This document shows, piece after piece, positions 36,010-41,799 of a stretch of DNA of 64,000 bases. Origin of the DNA: a virus; IMG/VR virus record IMGVR_UViG_3300030101_004160, positions 774 through 64,773 of that record. One strand, given 5' to 3'. The notes beneath the pieces are model-generated. The model did no database searches. It saw only the letters and a program-made list of their open reading frames with translations, and was not told where the DNA came from. Each line of letters begins with the position of its first letter. The first letter of the stretch is position 1. A program made the translations under genes and the position numbers.

Positions 36010-36176
36010 ATTTATATATAAAATATGCGTATTTATGCGACAGTATGATATAGTCTAACAACCCCTATATTCACTATATTATTACTATAATTTGTGTAAT
36101 GTAATACTTAAGTTATTGATAATCAATCAGTTATTGTTTTTTTATTATTTATTAATAAAATATACTATACTTTCTA

Positions 36177-36307
36177 ATATATTTAGCTGATTAAACAAAT
36201 AACTAACTAATGAGTTTGCGAAGTTATACAATTTAATTGACATTGTCAAGTCCTGTAACTATTATTTACAACAAATAATATTTTACTATATATATTTAGC
36301 TGATTAA
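36177..36307 (+). repeat. 18-bp direct repeat pair, 113 bp apart
   Basis: ATATATTTAGCTGATTAA occurs exactly at 36177-36194 and 36290-36307. Between them lies TTGACATTGTCAA (36237-36249), a perfect 6+1+6 palindrome. The second copy runs directly into the leader motif of the 88-residue gene. Confidence 0.6.
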
Positions 36308-36355
36308 TTTTTCTACTTTATTATAAACTAATTATTAATTTAAATCAAAACTACT

Positions 36356-36622
36356 ATGGAAACTATAGGAATCAATTGCTCATGCGGTAATCAACATGGG
36401 TTTGTTCTGTCAAGAAAACTTGCAGAATGTACACAGTGTGTATCACTACACAACATTGAAGAATCACAGTCATACTCTACGTATGATATTATACCTTTAC
36501 ACGTAATAGAACAACGTGCTAAAGAACAAGCAGTAATAGATATGTGGCTTAATGATATGCCATATATTGATTGGAATACCTGCTTTCAAACAGAACATGA
36601 ACAATTTGGAGTGCCATTCTAG
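36356..36622 (+). CDS. small zinc-ribbon-like early protein with VPF tail (88 aa)
   Basis: CSCGNQHG near residues 8-15 and CTQC near 26-29 give a CxC...CxxC arrangement suitable for one zinc. The rest is acidic and helical. The last residues are QFGVPF; a terminal Pro-Phe also ends the 113-residue protein at 36996 and the SSB at 44217. It has its own upstream leader motif (36308-36323) and a terminator that includes its stop codon. Function unknown; an early host-interaction role would fit its size and position. Confidence 0.55.
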   Translation: METIGINCSCGNQHGFVLSRKLAECTQCVSLHNIEESQSYSTYDIIPLHVIEQRAKEQAVIDMWLNDMPYIDWNTCFQTEHEQFGVPF

Positions 36623-36636
36623 GCATTCCATTTTTT
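36608..36636 (+). terminator. intrinsic terminator overlapping the end of the 88-residue gene
   Basis: GGAGTGCC (36608-36615) pairs with GGCATTCC (36622-36629) with one G-U pair, loop of 6, then six T residues. The codons for the last residues and the stop lie inside the hairpin. Confidence 0.7.
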
Positions 36637-36675
36637 CAACTTAACAATAAATATTAATCTAATAAATATAAAACT

Positions 36676-36840
36676 ATGGATAGAAAAACTTATGAATCTT
36701 TACAAAAGGTAGTTAATTACCTTTATGAATCAGAACAAAAACATTATGAAGAAGAAAACAAACCAAAAGGTCACATAATGAATGATGTAATATGTCTTGG
36801 AGAATATTGCGCAAAACGTTATATAAAAGAAAATAAATAA
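36676..36840 (+). CDS. small charged early protein (54 aa)
   Basis: ATG 36676 opens a 54-codon frame, MDRKTYESLQKVVNYLYES then an acidic run and GHIMNDVICLGEYCAKRY. Helical and charged, no membrane segment. It follows the leader motif (36632-36647) and is followed within 16 bases by a structured RNA that ends in a U tract. Function unknown; the start fits the local AAAACTATGG context. Confidence 0.5.
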   Translation: MDRKTYESLQKVVNYLYESEQKHYEEENKPKGHIMNDVICLGEYCAKRYIKENK

Positions 36841-36855
36841 AACTTAATAAGAATT

Positions 36856-36957
36856 AACATTAAAGAAATGACTCAAGCAATACCACAGATTACAGAGTAA
36901 TGACACTGACAAATAGTTTTCTATTTGGATAAGCACTTTAATGTTTTTTCTTTTTTT
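36856..36957 (+). ncRNA. candidate structured RNA/attenuator between early genes
   Basis: Outer helix AACATTAAAG (36856-36865) with CTTTAATGTT (36936-36945), 10 perfect pairs; inside it a 5-bp hairpin ATTAC/GTAAT (36889-36893, 36897-36901) and a 7-bp hairpin CAAATAG/CTATTTG with TTTT loop (36910-36927). The U-rich tract to 36957 follows directly. A 10-codon frame (36868-36900, MTQAIPQITE) starts just inside the outer helix, so either a terminator with a leader peptide or a stable small RNA is possible. Confidence 0.55.
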
Positions 36958-36995
36958 CAACTTAATAATAACTATTAACTATAAATAATTAAATC

Positions 36996-37337
36996 ATGCA
37001 AAAACAAGAAAACAAATTAGCAAACGGTATGTTTATTAAAGAACATACTTTCAAATCAGGTACAACTATTTACAACGTACAAATTAAATGTACAGACTTC
37101 ATTAAAATGATGAAAGATAATGCAAAAGGTGACCGTAAAGGTGGCCAGTGGCTTAACCTAAAGCTTATACCTAACAAAAATACAACTAAGTATTCGCATA
37201 CACCTGTTGTAGATACGTGGGTGCCTAAGAATGCAGATTCAGCTATAAACAATCTGTCCTTAGATGTGCTACATAAACCTAGTGTACAAGAAAGAGCCAT
37301 AGTAGAAACTCCTGAAAAAGCTGAATTACCATTCTAA
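36996..37337 (+). CDS. early protein with SSB-like LPF tail (113 aa)
   Basis: Beta-rich and basic (FIKEHTFKSGTTIYNVQIK, then GGQWLNLKLIPNKNTTK), with a C-terminal tail TPEKAELPF resembling the acidic-hydrophobic Pro-Phe tip of single-stranded DNA-binding proteins. It may be an OB-fold-like ssDNA binder or may compete for SSB-tail partners; neither is proved. It follows the leader motif at 36953-36968, and its stop overlaps the next start by one base. Confidence 0.5.
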   Translation: MQKQENKLANGMFIKEHTFKSGTTIYNVQIKCTDFIKMMKDNAKGDRKGGQWLNLKLIPNKNTTKYSHTPVVDTWVPKNADSAINNLSLDVLHKPSVQERAIVETPEKAELPF

Positions 37338-37564
37338 TGGGTATTCTAGGTATATCATTCTTCGCTGCCATTGGCTACTACATTATTGTGTACAAAGCCA
37401 TTGGTAGGCGTAGACTGGTTAAAACACAGACATTTTGGGACATTATATTTACAGTCCTAATGCCACTACTATTTATTGGTACGTTCAGCGGTATGGCTAC
37501 TGCGGCTATCGCAGGCGTATTCTTTTCTATATTTACAGCACTTACGCCATCAGTAGAAGAATAA
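37337..37564 (+). CDS. two-pass membrane protein (75 aa)
   Basis: The N-terminal span (ILGISFFAAIGYYIIVYKAI) and the second span (IIFTVLMPLLFIGTFSGMA, continuing hydrophobic) are separated by the basic loop GRRRLVKTQ, so both ends probably face the same side. The start codon shares one base with the previous stop, showing coupling. Function unknown; early phage membrane proteins often affect host membrane or superinfection. Confidence 0.55.
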   Translation: MGILGISFFAAIGYYIIVYKAIGRRRLVKTQTFWDIIFTVLMPLLFIGTFSGMATAAIAGVFFSIFTALTPSVEE

Positions 37565-37568
37565 AACT

Positions 37569-37595
37569 AAAGAGTCTTTATGGCTCTTTTTTTTT
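37569..37595 (+). terminator. intrinsic terminator after the two-gene early unit
   Basis: AAAGAGTC (37569-37576) pairs with GGCTCTTT (37582-37589) around TTTAT, with one G-U pair, followed by T residues to 37595 that merge into the next leader motif. Confidence 0.75.
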
Positions 37596-37631
37596 CTACT
37601 TTATTATTACTAACTATAAAATACTTTTATT

Positions 37632-38018
37632 ATGAAAAAAGAAATCACAAACATACAATCTTACGAGTATGTAAAACAATTGAAAAAACAATTGTTCAAC
37701 AAAGAAATATCTAAATACGATATTGCACACAAAATGTTCAGAAGAGCAAATGCAGACTGGATTATTAAGCATGTTAATAAAGCTAAGCTTACTATTACAT
37801 ATCTTAATGGTAAAACCAGAAAGCTACCTACTTACAATGAACTAATGAAACGTGTAAAATGGTCCAATGCAGATCACTACAAACACAAAAGAAGAGAATA
37901 CATTAAAAAGTATTACAAAGTAATTAATGCCTTTACAAAACATAGAGCAAAATTTAAAACTAATACTTTAGGTAACGTCTTCAACAACTTAAAAATTAAC
38001 GTGTTAAAAACACAATAA
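37632..38018 (+). CDS. basic early protein (128 aa)
   Basis: Lys/Asn/Tyr-rich, mostly helical, very basic (KHKRREYIKKYYKVINAFTK). No motif or membrane segment is recognised; nucleic-acid binding is possible from charge alone. It is preceded by the leader motif (37591-37606), identical over 16 bases to that of the 88-residue gene, and followed by a structured RNA. Confidence 0.5.
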   Translation: MKKEITNIQSYEYVKQLKKQLFNKEISKYDIAHKMFRRANADWIIKHVNKAKLTITYLNGKTRKLPTYNELMKRVKWSNADHYKHKRREYIKKYYKVINAFTKHRAKFKTNTLGNVFNNLKINVLKTQ

Positions 38019-38021
38019 ACA

Positions 38022-38161
38022 TAGAACGTTGGTTGTAATCACCTTCCAGACATAGATGGAAAAATAATGCGTTCTAATATAGAAAGGAGGTTAGTAAACA
38101 TGACAAATAATAATTCAGCGGTTATACTTTGTGTGTATTTACAATTCCTCCTTTCTTTTTT
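38022..38161 (+). ncRNA. candidate structured RNA with SD/anti-SD hairpin and terminator
   Basis: Helix 1 is TAGAACG/CGTTCTA (38022-38028, 38070-38076) enclosing TTCCA/TGGAA (38044-38048, 38057-38061). Helix 2 is AGAAAGGAGG/CCTCCTTTCT (38081-38090, 38147-38156), 10 perfect pairs, followed by a T tract to 38161. The 5' arm contains a full Shine-Dalgarno AAAGGAGG nine bases before ATG 38100, which opens a 21-codon frame; the 3' arm matches the 16S rRNA anti-SD tail. No other gene nearby uses a Shine-Dalgarno. Confidence 0.55.
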
Positions 38162-38182
38162 CTAACTTTTAAATAAATAATT

Positions 38183-38404
38183 ATGCGTAAATTGTCTTAC
38201 GAAGATTGGAAACAATATGTACATGATACTGTACAAAAAAATAAACTTAATAAAATACCTTTAAAAATAAAAAAACTAGAAAATGAACTAAATAAAATAG
38301 ATAGTAAATTTCTAGGTAAACACAATCTCTTTATGGATATAAAATACATAAAAAGAAAAACAGAAGAAATATATAAACGCAGTCAAGAAATTATAAATAA
38401 ATAA
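38183..38404 (+). CDS. small coiled-coil protein (73 aa)
   Basis: Lys/Glu/Asn-rich and almost wholly helical (NKIPLKIKKLENELNKIDS). No family recognised. It is the first of a run of tightly packed small genes with AAATAATTATG-type starts, and it directly follows the structured RNA terminator. Confidence 0.45.
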   Translation: MRKLSYEDWKQYVHDTVQKNKLNKIPLKIKKLENELNKIDSKFLGKHNLFMDIKYIKRKTEEIYKRSQEIINK

Positions 38405-38405
38405 T

Positions 38406-38681
38406 ATGGAATATGCAAGAAAATGTTCAGTTACAGGCGAAGGAATGAATAACGGCTGGATAAATGAACAAACTTATGAATATTTTAAATACAAGAAAGA
38501 TGTAATAAATTATATTAAAAGTATTATGAAAAAAGACCCTATGATTACTTATGGTGGCAAAAGATCAGATGATGATATTCTAGAGGTAGGATATAATTAT
38601 TATGATGTATACTATACAGAATGGGAATACTCAGAAGATATGCAATATATAGAAATAAATGGAGTACTAACAGAAATTTAA
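38406..38681 (+). CDS. conserved small phage protein with CSVTGEGM signature (91 aa)
   Basis: The N-terminus MEYARKCSVTGEGMNNGW matches a small conserved protein of Bacteroidetes phages and plasmids ('CxVTGEGMNxGW'), of unknown function. The rest is Tyr/Asp-rich. No zinc pair can be made from its single Cys. It starts one base after the previous stop. Confidence 0.5.
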   Translation: MEYARKCSVTGEGMNNGWINEQTYEYFKYKKDVINYIKSIMKKDPMITYGGKRSDDDILEVGYNYYDVYYTEWEYSEDMQYIEINGVLTEI

Positions 38682-38689
38682 AATAAATT

Positions 38690-38938
38690 ATGGAAACAAA
38701 TACAATATCATTTAATGTCAGCAAAACTATTAACATCGGTAACTTTGAAGCTATTAAGATTAATTACGGCCAAAGTATTACTGTGGATCCTACAAGACCT
38801 ATTAAAGAACAAAGGCAAGAACTTATACAGGAATGCTACGCTACTGTTAAGGAAGAAACGGCGTTATGGACGCTTAAAAGCGTTGTACACGTTGACTCTA
38901 AAAAGAATAGAACTACTTATAAAAGTAAAGTAAAATGA
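38690..38938 (+). CDS. hypothetical protein (82 aa)
   Basis: Beta-rich N-terminus (SFNVSKTINIGNFEAIKIN) and helical middle, basic C-terminus. Unrecognised. The frame from ATG 38690 is preferred over an overlapping alternate frame starting at 38715 because it begins in the standard AAATTATGG context and ends in a four-base overlap with the next start. Confidence 0.45.
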   Translation: METNTISFNVSKTINIGNFEAIKINYGQSITVDPTRPIKEQRQELIQECYATVKEETALWTLKSVVHVDSKKNRTTYKSKVK

Positions 38939-39114
38939 AAATAACAGAATTAATTGACGAATTAGAAGAGTTAAAAAAACAAGGTAAAACACATTTAACA
39001 TTATTAGGCAACTCTAGTAATGGAGAAGATGATGACTTTGATATACATTTTAATAATTTAGAAGTGTGGAATGATGGAGAAACTACTGCAACTTTATTTT
39101 TGAGTATAATATGA
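38935..39114 (+). CDS. small acidic protein (59 aa)
   Basis: ATG 38935 overlaps the previous stop (ATGA). The frame, MKITELIDELEELKKQGKT then an acidic Gly/Asn turn GEDDDFDIHFNN, ends at an ATGA overlap with the next gene. The helical N-terminus plus acidic turn resembles small phage proteins found in many genomes (sometimes called DUF-type), but I cannot name it. Confidence 0.5.
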   Translation: MKITELIDELEELKKQGKTHLTLLGNSSNGEDDDFDIHFNNLEVWNDGETTATLFLSII

Positions 39115-39377
39115 AATCTTACTTACTTAAAAAACTTATACCAGGCTACAGGCTAGGTCCAGAACACAAGGACAAACAGCTTGTGGCTCTGCCGTATAAA
39201 TACAATGGTACAAAAATACTTGTCAAGCATAGTGACAAGAAAATGATTATAGATCAAGACACTCCATTACTTGGAGAACAAACGTTTCCTGATAAGTTTG
39301 GTAGAGATAAAACATATACTCTTTACTATTACGAATGGGATACAGAATCGCATAAACAAATAAAATTAGAATTATGA
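39111..39377 (+). CDS. hypothetical protein (88 aa)
   Basis: Basic, Tyr/Lys-rich, probably mostly beta (ALPYKYNGTKILVKHSDKK; TYTLYYYEWD). No motif recognised. Overlaps of four bases at both ends place it in a translationally coupled string of small genes. Confidence 0.4.
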   Translation: MKSYLLKKLIPGYRLGPEHKDKQLVALPYKYNGTKILVKHSDKKMIIDQDTPLLGEQTFPDKFGRDKTYTLYYYEWDTESHKQIKLEL

Positions 39378-39589
39378 ATAGAGATAAACATATATGGGAG
39401 GGTTGGACAGTAGGTGATTTTATAGATGAATTAGAACCTATATTTAATATGATTACAAAAAATCAATCTCATATAAACCCTTTTGTTGATAAACAAGACT
39501 TAAGGAATTGGATTAAAGATAATCAACCTTACTATAAAAAACATATACCAGAAGTATATAAATACTTTTTAAAAAAATTAACATTATGA
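39374..39589 (+). CDS. hypothetical protein (71 aa)
   Basis: Mostly helical and acidic/aromatic in the first half (WEGWTVGDFIDELEPIFNM), basic at the C-terminus. Four-base overlaps with both neighbours. No family recognised. Confidence 0.4.
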   Translation: MNRDKHIWEGWTVGDFIDELEPIFNMITKNQSHINPFVDKQDLRNWIKDNQPYYKKHIPEVYKYFLKKLTL

Positions 39590-39807
39590 AAGAATATCAA
39601 GTAACAATGAGTAGAACATACACTACATATATTACATTAAAATTTCCAGATGATGGTAGAAATCATATGGATATTATTGATGATAGAATTACATCTTGTG
39701 ACGAGGACATATGGGGCCTTATAAATGATTTAGAAAGAAAACAAATGGATGTGTCTAACGATAATTGGGAAATACATGAACTTACTAACACAGAACAGCA
39801 AGCTTAA
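39586..39807 (+). CDS. hypothetical protein (73 aa)
   Basis: The N-terminal half is beta-like (YQVTMSRTYTTYITLKFPDD), the rest acidic and helical (IDDRITSCDEDIWGLINDL). Its end overlaps the gp88-like gene start by 32 bases in another frame. Unrecognised. Confidence 0.4.
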   Translation: MKEYQVTMSRTYTTYITLKFPDDGRNHMDIIDDRITSCDEDIWGLINDLERKQMDVSNDNWEIHELTNTEQQA

Positions 39808-40381
39808 AAAAACATCTAAAGAGCTTGGTGTTAAAGTATACAACTTTGGTATACCTGCATACAAATCTGCTAGTGGCAAGCTAACTTGTCCTTTTGCGGA
39901 CGAGTGTGTAGCGTTTTGTTACGCAAAGAAAGGCGCATACATATGGAGTAATGTGCAGCCTGCCTTTGAAAAACGTTACCAGCTTACACTTACAGATCAA
40001 TTTGTAGAAGCTATGTCTAAAGAAATTCTAAAAAAACAACCAGACTTTGTACGTGTACATGACTCTGGCGATTACTATTCACCTAAGTATTTACAAAAGT
40101 GGATAGATCTTGCAATAATACATCACGCAGTTAAGTTCTACAGCTATACAAATTGCGTAAAAATGCTTAAAGAAGCAAAACTACCAGATAACTATGATAT
40201 TATATTTTCTGATAGTGGTAAACAAAAACACCTGATTAACAGGAAAATAGATAGGCATACAAAAATATTTGATAATTATCAAGAACTATTAGATAATAAT
40301 TATATCAATGCATCTAAAATAGATTTGTATGCTACAAAATGGTTTAATAAAAATAATAAAGTAGGACTAATAAAACATTAA
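39776..40381 (+). CDS. gp88-like Cys-cluster protein (201 aa)
   Basis: LTCPFADECVAFCYAKKG near residues 30-47 gives C-x5-C-x3-C ligands, followed by VRVHDSGDYYSPKYLQKW and FYSYTNC. This is the pattern of the phage 'gene product 88' family, proteins of unknown function whose clustered Cys suggest an Fe-S site; catalysis is not established. The start at ATG 39776 is preferred to an upstream ATG because the conserved region begins with NSKLKKTSKEL soon after it; it lies inside the end of the previous gene. A radical-SAM-like role is only a possibility. Confidence 0.6.
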   Translation: MNLLTQNSKLKKTSKELGVKVYNFGIPAYKSASGKLTCPFADECVAFCYAKKGAYIWSNVQPAFEKRYQLTLTDQFVEAMSKEILKKQPDFVRVHDSGDYYSPKYLQKWIDLAIIHHAVKFYSYTNCVKMLKEAKLPDNYDIIFSDSGKQKHLINRKIDRHTKIFDNYQELLDNNYINASKIDLYATKWFNKNNKVGLIKH

Positions 40382-40383
40382 CT

Positions 40384-40623
40384 ATGAAAGAAAATGAATA
40401 TGAAATTGATGGAGTTTGGCATCAAATAAAACCAAATGAAATGGAATTTATAGATGAAATTGCCACTCAATTAACAGAACTTAACTTTCATGAAAATACA
40501 TTTGTGCCAACACCAGTAGGTTTGTTGCAATTACCAAAATTTACTGAAGAAGCACAAGATTTCTACAACGAAAGATATGATGAAGTAGAAAGTCTATTTA
40601 TTAACTTAATAAAAACAAAATAA
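40384..40623 (+). CDS. hypothetical acidic protein (79 aa)
   Basis: Acidic and helical with a central PTPVGLLQLPKFTEEAQDF turn. No motif recognised. It follows the gp88-like gene by two bases and precedes a 37-codon gene by two bases. Confidence 0.4.
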   Translation: MKENEYEIDGVWHQIKPNEMEFIDEIATQLTELNFHENTFVPTPVGLLQLPKFTEEAQDFYNERYDEVESLFINLIKTK

Positions 40624-40625
40624 TT

Positions 40626-40739
40626 ATGGACGAATTATCACAAAGATATTTTGGTATAATTACTAAAATGATTAAAGAAAACAAAACAACAAAAGAATTA
40701 GAAAACGAATTAAAAAAAACTAAAACTAAAACAAAATAA
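40626..40739 (+). CDS. very small charged peptide (37 aa)
   Basis: ATG 40626 in the AAATAATTATGG start context opens a 37-codon helical, Lys-rich frame (MDELSQRYFGIITKMIKEN, then Lys/Thr tail). The conserved start context and exact packing between flanking genes (two-base gaps on both sides) support it despite its length. Confidence 0.4.
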   Translation: MDELSQRYFGIITKMIKENKTTKELENELKKTKTKTK

Positions 40740-40741
40740 TT

Positions 40742-41188
40742 ATGGGAACAAGAAGCTTAACTTATATAGAAGAATCATATGAAACTGCAGTTGCAGATGA
40801 AGAAAATAATAATGGAGTATATGAAGAAAAACAAAACATATTTTGTATGTATCGTCAGTTTGATGGTTATCTTAGCGGTCATGGTGCAGAGCTTGCTGAG
40901 TTTTTGCAAGATTTTAATGTTGTTAATGGTTACAATTCTGATACTCCTAAGCGTTCTGCGAATGGTATGGGATGTCTGGCAGCGCAACTAATTAGTCACT
41001 TCAAAGATGGTATTGGAAATATATACATACATCATCCTGATGACAAAGATTGCGGTGAAGAATACACTTACACTATTTATGAAAAAGACGGTAAAGTTCG
41101 TATCCGTGCATATGATGTTTGGGCAAAAGAGATTATATTTGACGGTACGCCTGAATATATGCTTGCATTAGCAGAATCACAAGTATGA
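40742..41188 (+). CDS. conserved phage protein, MGTRSLTYI family (148 aa)
   Basis: The N-terminus MGTRSLTYIEE, then MYRQFDGYLSGHGAELAEF and NGMGCLAAQLISHFKDG, is a widely spread phage and plasmid protein family of unknown function that I recognise by these phrases. Acidic, alpha/beta, no known catalytic motif. It starts in the AAATAATTATGG context and overlaps the next start by four bases. Confidence 0.55.
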   Translation: MGTRSLTYIEESYETAVADEENNNGVYEEKQNIFCMYRQFDGYLSGHGAELAEFLQDFNVVNGYNSDTPKRSANGMGCLAAQLISHFKDGIGNIYIHHPDDKDCGEEYTYTIYEKDGKVRIRAYDVWAKEIIFDGTPEYMLALAESQV

Positions 41189-41346
41189 AATTAGTAGTAT
41201 TAAATTTTCTAAAAAACATATCTTATATTTATACAATAGATAGAAGAATCAGTGATGATGAGGTAGGTGACCTATTATTAGAAATGGGTCATCGCCCTGA
41301 ACACTGTCAATGGATGTTAACTAAAAATGAAATAATAATAAAATAA
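41185..41346 (+). CDS. hypothetical protein (53 aa)
   Basis: ATG 41185 overlaps the previous stop (ATGA). 53 codons, MKLVVLNFLKNISYIYTID then RRISDDEVGDLLLEMGH. A short beta strand followed by an acidic helix. No family recognised; the overlap and standard spacing support translation. Confidence 0.45.
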   Translation: MKLVVLNFLKNISYIYTIDRRISDDEVGDLLLEMGHRPEHCQWMLTKNEIIIK

Positions 41347-41348
41347 TT

Positions 41349-41537
41349 ATGGAATATACAAATACAGAAAAAATAAGTAATATTTTAAATAAAACTAAAG
41401 CTTATATTGAAATAGGAAAAGCTTTAAAAATAGAAATTGATTCTGATAGTCAAATATTTCACGAAATAGAGGAATATATATATGAAAAATATAAAGAAAT
41501 GGAAAATGAAAAAATCAACCAACTCTACATAATATGA
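41349..41537 (+). CDS. hypothetical helical protein (62 aa)
   Basis: Lys/Glu/Ile-rich and helical, starting in the AAATAATTATGG context and overlapping the next gene by four bases. No motif recognised. Confidence 0.4.
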   Translation: MEYTNTEKISNILNKTKAYIEIGKALKIEIDSDSQIFHEIEEYIYEKYKEMENEKINQLYII

Positions 41538-41767
41538 ACTATGATAAATGGAAACTGAGTAACCCAGTAGATGATGGTTACGGATACGACATGGTAAGTA
41601 GTTGCTGTGGAGCAAACTTGTACAATCATGATGATACAGACGAGTGTGATATTTGTTCTAATTGCGATGATGAATGTGAACCTATAGAAGACTACGAGTA
41701 CAAAGCTATACAAAGAGAAAATTATTTGGAAGAAAGAGCAGATGCTAGACGAAAATATGGAGAATAA
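41534..41767 (+). CDS. small acidic zinc-finger protein (77 aa)
   Basis: Residues 23-49 carry SSCCGANLYNHDD followed by CDICSNCDDECEP, giving CC...CxxC plus CxxxC, consistent with one zinc ribbon. Very acidic. It resembles the small zinc-ribbon proteins common beside replication genes in phages; no target is known. It ends four bases before a TATATTTG promoter box. Confidence 0.55.
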   Translation: MNYDKWKLSNPVDDGYGYDMVSSCCGANLYNHDDTDECDICSNCDDECEPIEDYEYKAIQRENYLEERADARRKYGE

Positions 41768-41770
41768 TTA

Positions 41771-41778
41771 TATATTTG
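41771..41778 (+). promoter_or_regulatory. TATATTTG -7 box for the helicase gene
   Basis: A perfect TATATTTG, 21 bases before the helicase ATG at 41800. A -33 TTG at the expected distance is not evident. Confidence 0.5.
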
Positions 41779-41799
41779 TCAGTTCAAACGAAAACCAAC

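Larger units (their letters stand above)
35635..36355. promoter_or_regulatory. divergent control region between late (minus) and early (plus) genes; possible origin
   Basis: This is the largest gene-poor stretch. It holds one 53-codon gene (35831-35992) with a terminator, a minus-strand -7 box (35665-35672), a C-rich pyrimidine tract (35716-35790), an 18-bp direct repeat (36177-36194 and 36290-36307), two short palindromes (36116-36126, 36237-36249), and two copies of the early leader motif. AT content is very high between 36011 and 36355. All diverging transcription starts here, and the phage encodes DnaA-domain and DnaB-type proteins, so an origin is plausible but not shown. Confidence 0.5.

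Noticed and set aside
38715-38933. Alternate 72-codon frame overlapping the 82-codon gene
   Set aside because: It lacks the standard start context and end overlap, and its Leu/Arg/Lys-rich product looks like a shifted reading of the 82-codon gene.
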